From DAHUYF01 sp035623985 (GTDB taxonomy: Bacteria > Pseudomonadota > Alphaproteobacteria > ATCC43930 > CGMCC-115725), in NCBI GenBank assembly GCA_035623985.1, contig DASPSJ010000041.1, positions 14,379 to 78,378 of the forward strand: DNA of 64,000 nt, written 5' to 3'. The position numbers and the translations under genes were made by a program. This document shows positions 60,598-64,000 of this stretch, piece by piece (position 1 is the stretch's first letter; every line of letters starts with the position of its first letter). Under the pieces are notes generated by a model. That model worked only from the letters and a program-made list of their open reading frames with translations, made no database searches and was not told where the DNA came from.

Positions 60598-62523
60598 TCA
60601 GCCGGCCTCGGCGCGGCGCTTGCGCCGCCGCATGCGCACGACGCCGAGCACGATGGCCGCGAGCCCGACCAGAAGCGGGATGAAGGCGATATCGAAGAAT
60701 TCGAGCGCCGCCTTCAGCCGGTCGATGTCCTGGCGCAAATCGAGCTGCACCTGGCGCAGTTGCGCGCGGATCTGCAACATCTGCGTGCGGAAATTGTCGA
60801 GTGTCTGGCTTTGCTCGGCGGCGAGGGTGACGTTGGCGCCGGCGCCCTCCTTGCCTTGCAGCTCCTTGATCTTCGCCTGGGTGTCCTTGAGCTGCTGCTC
60901 GAGATCCCTCTCGCGCGCCTGGGAACGGGCATCCGCCCGGCGCTGGATTTCCTGCACGACCTCGAAAGGCCGCGCCGAGGTGCCGCGCGTCCTGAGGCCC
61001 ATGAGCTCGGTGCCGCCGGACAGCACGTCGACGGCGTTGGCGACGAAATCGCCGTTGCCTGCCGTTGGGATGGCGACGCGCTGGCCGAAGAAATCCTGCA
61101 CCTGCACCCAGAAGCGATCGTCGAGGATGTCGGTGTCGGCGACCGCGACAACGTTGATCGGCTGCGCCGCGACCTTGACCTGCGGCGCCGTGTCCTCAGC
61201 CGCCGGCTTCTGGTCCTTGTCCTTCTCGTCCTTCGGCGGCTTGGGCGGGCCGTCGGGAAAGGCCGTTTCGGCCGGACCAGTGACGCGCGCGGCGAGCGTC
61301 AGCCTGGCGTTGCCGGACTTGAAGTCATTGAGCAGGCCGGCCACGTCGGGCATCCCCTGCACCTGCTCGACGGGAATCTCCTCGGCATCCGTCGAGGTGG
61401 TGATGAGCGGCTCGAACGTCGTCTTGGCGCCGGAAAGCGGCTTGAGGATACCGGCGGTTGCCATGTTGACCTGCGACAGATCGCCGGTGATGGGGTCGTC
61501 GCGGTTGAGATTGTCCTCCTTGAGCGCCAGCCAAGCGACGTATGCCATCGGCTCGACGCGGCCCGACGTGCCGATATTGACGCGCCGCGCGTCGCGCCGG
61601 TCGCCCGCGACCTTGTCCTTCTCCAGCTCGATGCCCCAGGCGGCGAAGAGCTTGTCGAGGTTGCTCGCGGTGGGGCCGCCGACACCGGTCATGCGGTTGG
61701 CGTGCGATGCCTGTGTCTCGGAGTTGGGGTCGACGAAGACCAGCGCCTTGCCGCCTTTGAGCACGAACTGATCGATGGCGTAGAGCGTCTTCTCCGGGAG
61801 ATTCTGCGGATGCACGATCATCAGCACGTCGACATCGGCGGCCACGGTATCGAAATCGGTCGAGAGCGCGCGCAGCTCATAGAGCTGGCGCAGCTGATCG
61901 ACCACCGCGTAAGGCTCCAGCGGCCGGCCTTGCAGCGCCGCCATGAAATCGCCCTCGAGCGGCAGGCTGGTGACCAGCCCCACCACCGTCTTCTTGGGGA
62001 AGGCGAGGCTGTGGACGAGCTTGGTCAGGTCGTATTCGAGGAAGCGCTCGCGGTCGGGCTGGAAGAAGGGGATGACCTGCTGGTCGTCGGTCGAGTTGGT
62101 GGCGGCGAGGCCGAAATAGACCTGTTCGCCGCCCTGATCGAGCGGCACGCCTTGCAGCCCGAAGGCGACGGCGCGGTCCTCGGTCGGCGAGAACGGCTCG
62201 GGGTCGAGCAGCTCCAGCTTGATCTTGCCCTTGGCGAGCGCCGTATACTCCTCGAGCATCTCGCGCACGCGCTGGGCGAAGACGCCGTAGGACGGCACCT
62301 CGTCGCCGAGCCGCGGCGAATAGTAGAAGCGCAGCGTGATCGGCTCGTCGATGCGCGCCAGCGTCTTTTTCGACCCGTCCGACAGCGTGTAGAGATGCTG
62401 CTGCGTCAGGTCGAGCCGGCTCGCGCGCAGGACGTGGCCGGCGATGACGTTGACGGCGACGAACAGCACCGCCGCCGCGACGAGCGCGATGGCGGCGGTG
62501 GCGCGGCGTGAGGGCTTCATCAT
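60598..62523 (-). CDS. GldG-family auxiliary component of an ABC system
   Basis: 641 residues from the first of two tandem ATGs. An N-terminal helix (about 10-32) and a C-terminal helix (about 608-628) flank a periplasmic GldG/IFT52-like domain with L-D-L-T-Q-Q-H-L-Y-T-L near residue 36 and V-F-V-D-P-N-S-E near 270. A coiled coil (about 530-605) precedes the last helix. The partner ABC permease and ATPase lie upstream on the same strand. Such systems are tied to gliding in Bacteroidetes, but in proteobacteria the role is unclear. Confidence 0.88.
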   Translation of the reverse strand: MMKPSRRATAAIALVAAAVLFVAVNVIAGHVLRASRLDLTQQHLYTLSDGSKKTLARIDEPITLRFYYSPRLGDEVPSYGVFAQRVREMLEEYTALAKGKIKLELLDPEPFSPTEDRAVAFGLQGVPLDQGGEQVYFGLAATNSTDDQQVIPFFQPDRERFLEYDLTKLVHSLAFPKKTVVGLVTSLPLEGDFMAALQGRPLEPYAVVDQLRQLYELRALSTDFDTVAADVDVLMIVHPQNLPEKTLYAIDQFVLKGGKALVFVDPNSETQASHANRMTGVGGPTASNLDKLFAAWGIELEKDKVAGDRRDARRVNIGTSGRVEPMAYVAWLALKEDNLNRDDPITGDLSQVNMATAGILKPLSGAKTTFEPLITTSTDAEEIPVEQVQGMPDVAGLLNDFKSGNARLTLAARVTGPAETAFPDGPPKPPKDEKDKDQKPAAEDTAPQVKVAAQPINVVAVADTDILDDRFWVQVQDFFGQRVAIPTAGNGDFVANAVDVLSGGTELMGLRTRGTSARPFEVVQEIQRRADARSQARERDLEQQLKDTQAKIKELQGKEGAGANVTLAAEQSQTLDNFRTQMLQIRAQLRQVQLDLRQDIDRLKAALEFFDIAFIPLLVGLAAIVLGVVRMRRRKRRAEAG

Positions 62524-62536
62524 CGGGGGGCTCCTC

Positions 62537-63271
62537 TCAATCCGCCTTGGTGAGGTCGACCAGGACGGCATTGGCGAAGAGGAAGATGCCGATCACCGAG
62601 ACGAAGAACACGGCATCGCGCAGATCGATGACGCCGCGCACGATGGCGTTGAAATGGGTGAGGAAGCTGAAGGACGCGATGGTCCGCAGCACCGCCTCGG
62701 GCGCCCAGCCGGTGAGGAATCCCAGCACGATGGGCGAGCCGCTGACGGTGAAGAGGAAGCACACCGCGGCGGTGACGACGAAGGCGATCACCTGGTTCTT
62801 GGTCAGCGCCGACAGCGCCGCGCCGATGGCGAGGAAGGCCCCGGCCATGAGGAAGCTGCCGATATAGCTGGCGAGGATGACGCCGTTGTCGGGATGGCCG
62901 AGGAAATTCACCGTGATCCAGAACGGGAAGGTCAGCGACAGGGCGATGCCGGCAAAGGCCCAGCTCGCCAGGAACTTGCCGAGCACCGCCGCGCTCATCG
63001 AAATCGGCAGCGTCAGGAACAATTCGATCGTGCCGCTCTTCCGCTCCTCGGCCCACAGCCGCATGGCGAGCGCCGGAATGAGCACGAGATAGAGCCAGGG
63101 ATGGAAGCTGAAGAAGGGCTGCAAATCCGCCTGGCCGCGCTCGAAGAAATTGCCGAGGAAGAAGGCGAGCGCGCCCGCCGTGGCGAGGAAGATGACGATG
63201 AAGACATAGGCAAGCGGCGTCGCGAAATAGCTCTGCAGCTCGCGCCGGAAGACGACGTAGGTGCTGTGCAT
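62537..63271 (-). CDS. ABC transporter permease (GldF/ABC-2 type)
   Basis: 244 residues with six transmembrane helices. The first cytoplasmic loop has W-A-E-E-R-K-S-G-T-I-E near residue 73, a coupling-helix signature of ABC-2 permeases. The last helix contains D-A-V-F-F-V-S-V-I-G. It begins 3 bases after the ATPase stop and ends 13 bases before the GldG-like gene, so it is part of the same operon. Confidence 0.9.
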   Translation of the reverse strand: MHSTYVVFRRELQSYFATPLAYVFIVIFLATAGALAFFLGNFFERGQADLQPFFSFHPWLYLVLIPALAMRLWAEERKSGTIELFLTLPISMSAAVLGKFLASWAFAGIALSLTFPFWITVNFLGHPDNGVILASYIGSFLMAGAFLAIGAALSALTKNQVIAFVVTAAVCFLFTVSGSPIVLGFLTGWAPEAVLRTIASFSFLTHFNAIVRGVIDLRDAVFFVSVIGIFLFANAVLVDLTKAD

Positions 63272-63274
63272 GGC

Positions 63275-64000
63275 TCAGGCCCGGCCGGGAAGGGTGATGG
63301 CGCGGAAGACGTCGTCGAGGCGGCCGCGCTCGACGCGCAGCGCCGCCACCGACCAGCCGGCGGCGCGCACGAGGTCGGTGACCTCGGCGATGATCGCCCG
63401 GCCCTCGCGCGGGAAGATCATCAGCGCCTCGCCCTCCGAATCCGCCACCGGCTCGACCGCGAGCACGCCGGGCAGCCGCAGCAACGCCGCGGCGGCGTCA
63501 ATGCCGTCGACCGCCAGCCCCAGGCGCACGGCGTTGTGATGGCGCGAGCGCGAAGCGAGCGCGACCGGCGTGCCGTCGGCCAGCACGCGGCCGGCGGCGA
63601 TGATGATGGCGCGCGTGCAGATGGCGTCCACCTCCTCGAGCAGATGCGTCGAGATGACGATCGCCTTCTCGGCGGCGAGCGTGGCGATGAGCCGCCGCAC
63701 CTCGTGCTTCTGGTTGGGGTCGAGCCCATCGGTCGGCTCGTCGAGGATGAGCACGTCGGGATCGTGCAGCAGCGCCTGCGCCAGCCCGACGCGGCGCTTG
63801 AAGCCTTTCGACAGCGTCTCGATCGGCTGGTGGAGCACGCTGGCGAGCTGGGTGCGCTCGACCGCAAGCCCGATGCGGCGGTCCTTCTCGGCGCCGGCAA
63901 AGCCGCGAATGCGGGCGATGAAATCGAGAAAGCCCGCCGGCGTCATGTCGGGATAGGCCGGCGCACCCTCGGGCAAGTAGCCGATATGCCGTTTCGCCGC
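63275..64000 (-). CDS. ABC transporter ATP-binding protein (GldA-like), partial
   Basis: 241 residues are visible and the frame runs off the window edge, so the Walker A motif is missing. I-G-Y-L-P-E is followed by the ABC signature L-S-K-G-F-K-R-R, Walker B L-I-L-D-E-P-T-D-G-L-D-P near residue 88, and the switch His in I-S-T-H-L-L-E-E-V. The C-terminal extension is the regulatory domain seen in ABC-2 ATPases. It powers the downstream permease. Confidence 0.93.
   Translation of the reverse strand, partial: AAKRHIGYLPEGAPAYPDMTPAGFLDFIARIRGFAGAEKDRRIGLAVERTQLASVLHQPIETLSKGFKRRVGLAQALLHDPDVLILDEPTDGLDPNQKHEVRRLIATLAAEKAIVISTHLLEEVDAICTRAIIIAAGRVLADGTPVALASRSRHHNAVRLGLAVDGIDAAAALLRLPGVLAVEPVADSEGEALMIFPREGRAIIAEVTDLVRAAGWSVAALRVERGRLDDVFRAITLPGRA

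Overview
The window is G+C-rich and gene-dense and most likely comes from an alphaproteobacterium. The main evidence is the minus-strand block rpmH-rnpA-yidD-yidC-engB-argB (399-4605), a gene order typical of Alphaproteobacteria. A DivJ/PleC/PdhS-type histidine kinase at 34245-35765 agrees with this. Genus cannot be set from the sequence.

Layout. 1-4605: the 3' end of a CysJ-type flavoprotein, then argB, engB, yidC, yidD, rnpA and rpmH with a clear sigma70 promoter. 4732-9141: an overlapping plus-strand run of a VTT-domain membrane protein, a disulfide oxidoreductase, a sensor kinase and a DUF547 protein. 9378-10115: a Phd/PIN toxin-antitoxin module with a palindrome at its promoter. 10181-19455: housekeeping and metabolic genes (dienelactone hydrolase family, RlmI-like methyltransferase, an SDR/thioesterase/isomerase operon under a divergent HxlR regulator, gamma-glutamyltransferase, P1 peptidase, XGPRT, a lipoprotein). 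19694-19770: tRNA-Arg(ACG).

19771-34244 looks accessory. After about 1 kb with no recognisable gene comes an Lrp-type regulator divergent from a compact set of Rieske oxygenase, DUF3179 protein, DRE-TIM acyltransferase/lyase, LeuC-like and LeuD-like subunits, followed by an MFS transporter. No dehydrogenase is present, so this is not an ordinary leucine operon. Next is zorA-zorB-zorC, a Zorya-type anti-phage operon with no zorD.

34245-49111: histidine kinase, PilZ-like/methyltransferase protein, several hypothetical proteins, O-antigen ligase, a FecR-domain protein divergent from a CHASE2 adenylate cyclase, HdeD-like protein, amidohydrolase and M20 dipeptidase. 49212-55958: six consecutive minus-strand genes, mostly of no family I recognise: two paralogous Glu-rich proteins with Gly-rich hydrophobic segments and Arg-rich tails, a predicted HExxH metallopeptidase, a small helical protein and two large soluble proteins. 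A LuxR-type regulator lies divergently beside them. This is the best candidate for an undescribed system. 56965-64000: small lipoproteins, pirin, WrbA, DUF1289, and a GldA/permease/GldG/DUF4340 ABC-type operon that runs off the window end.
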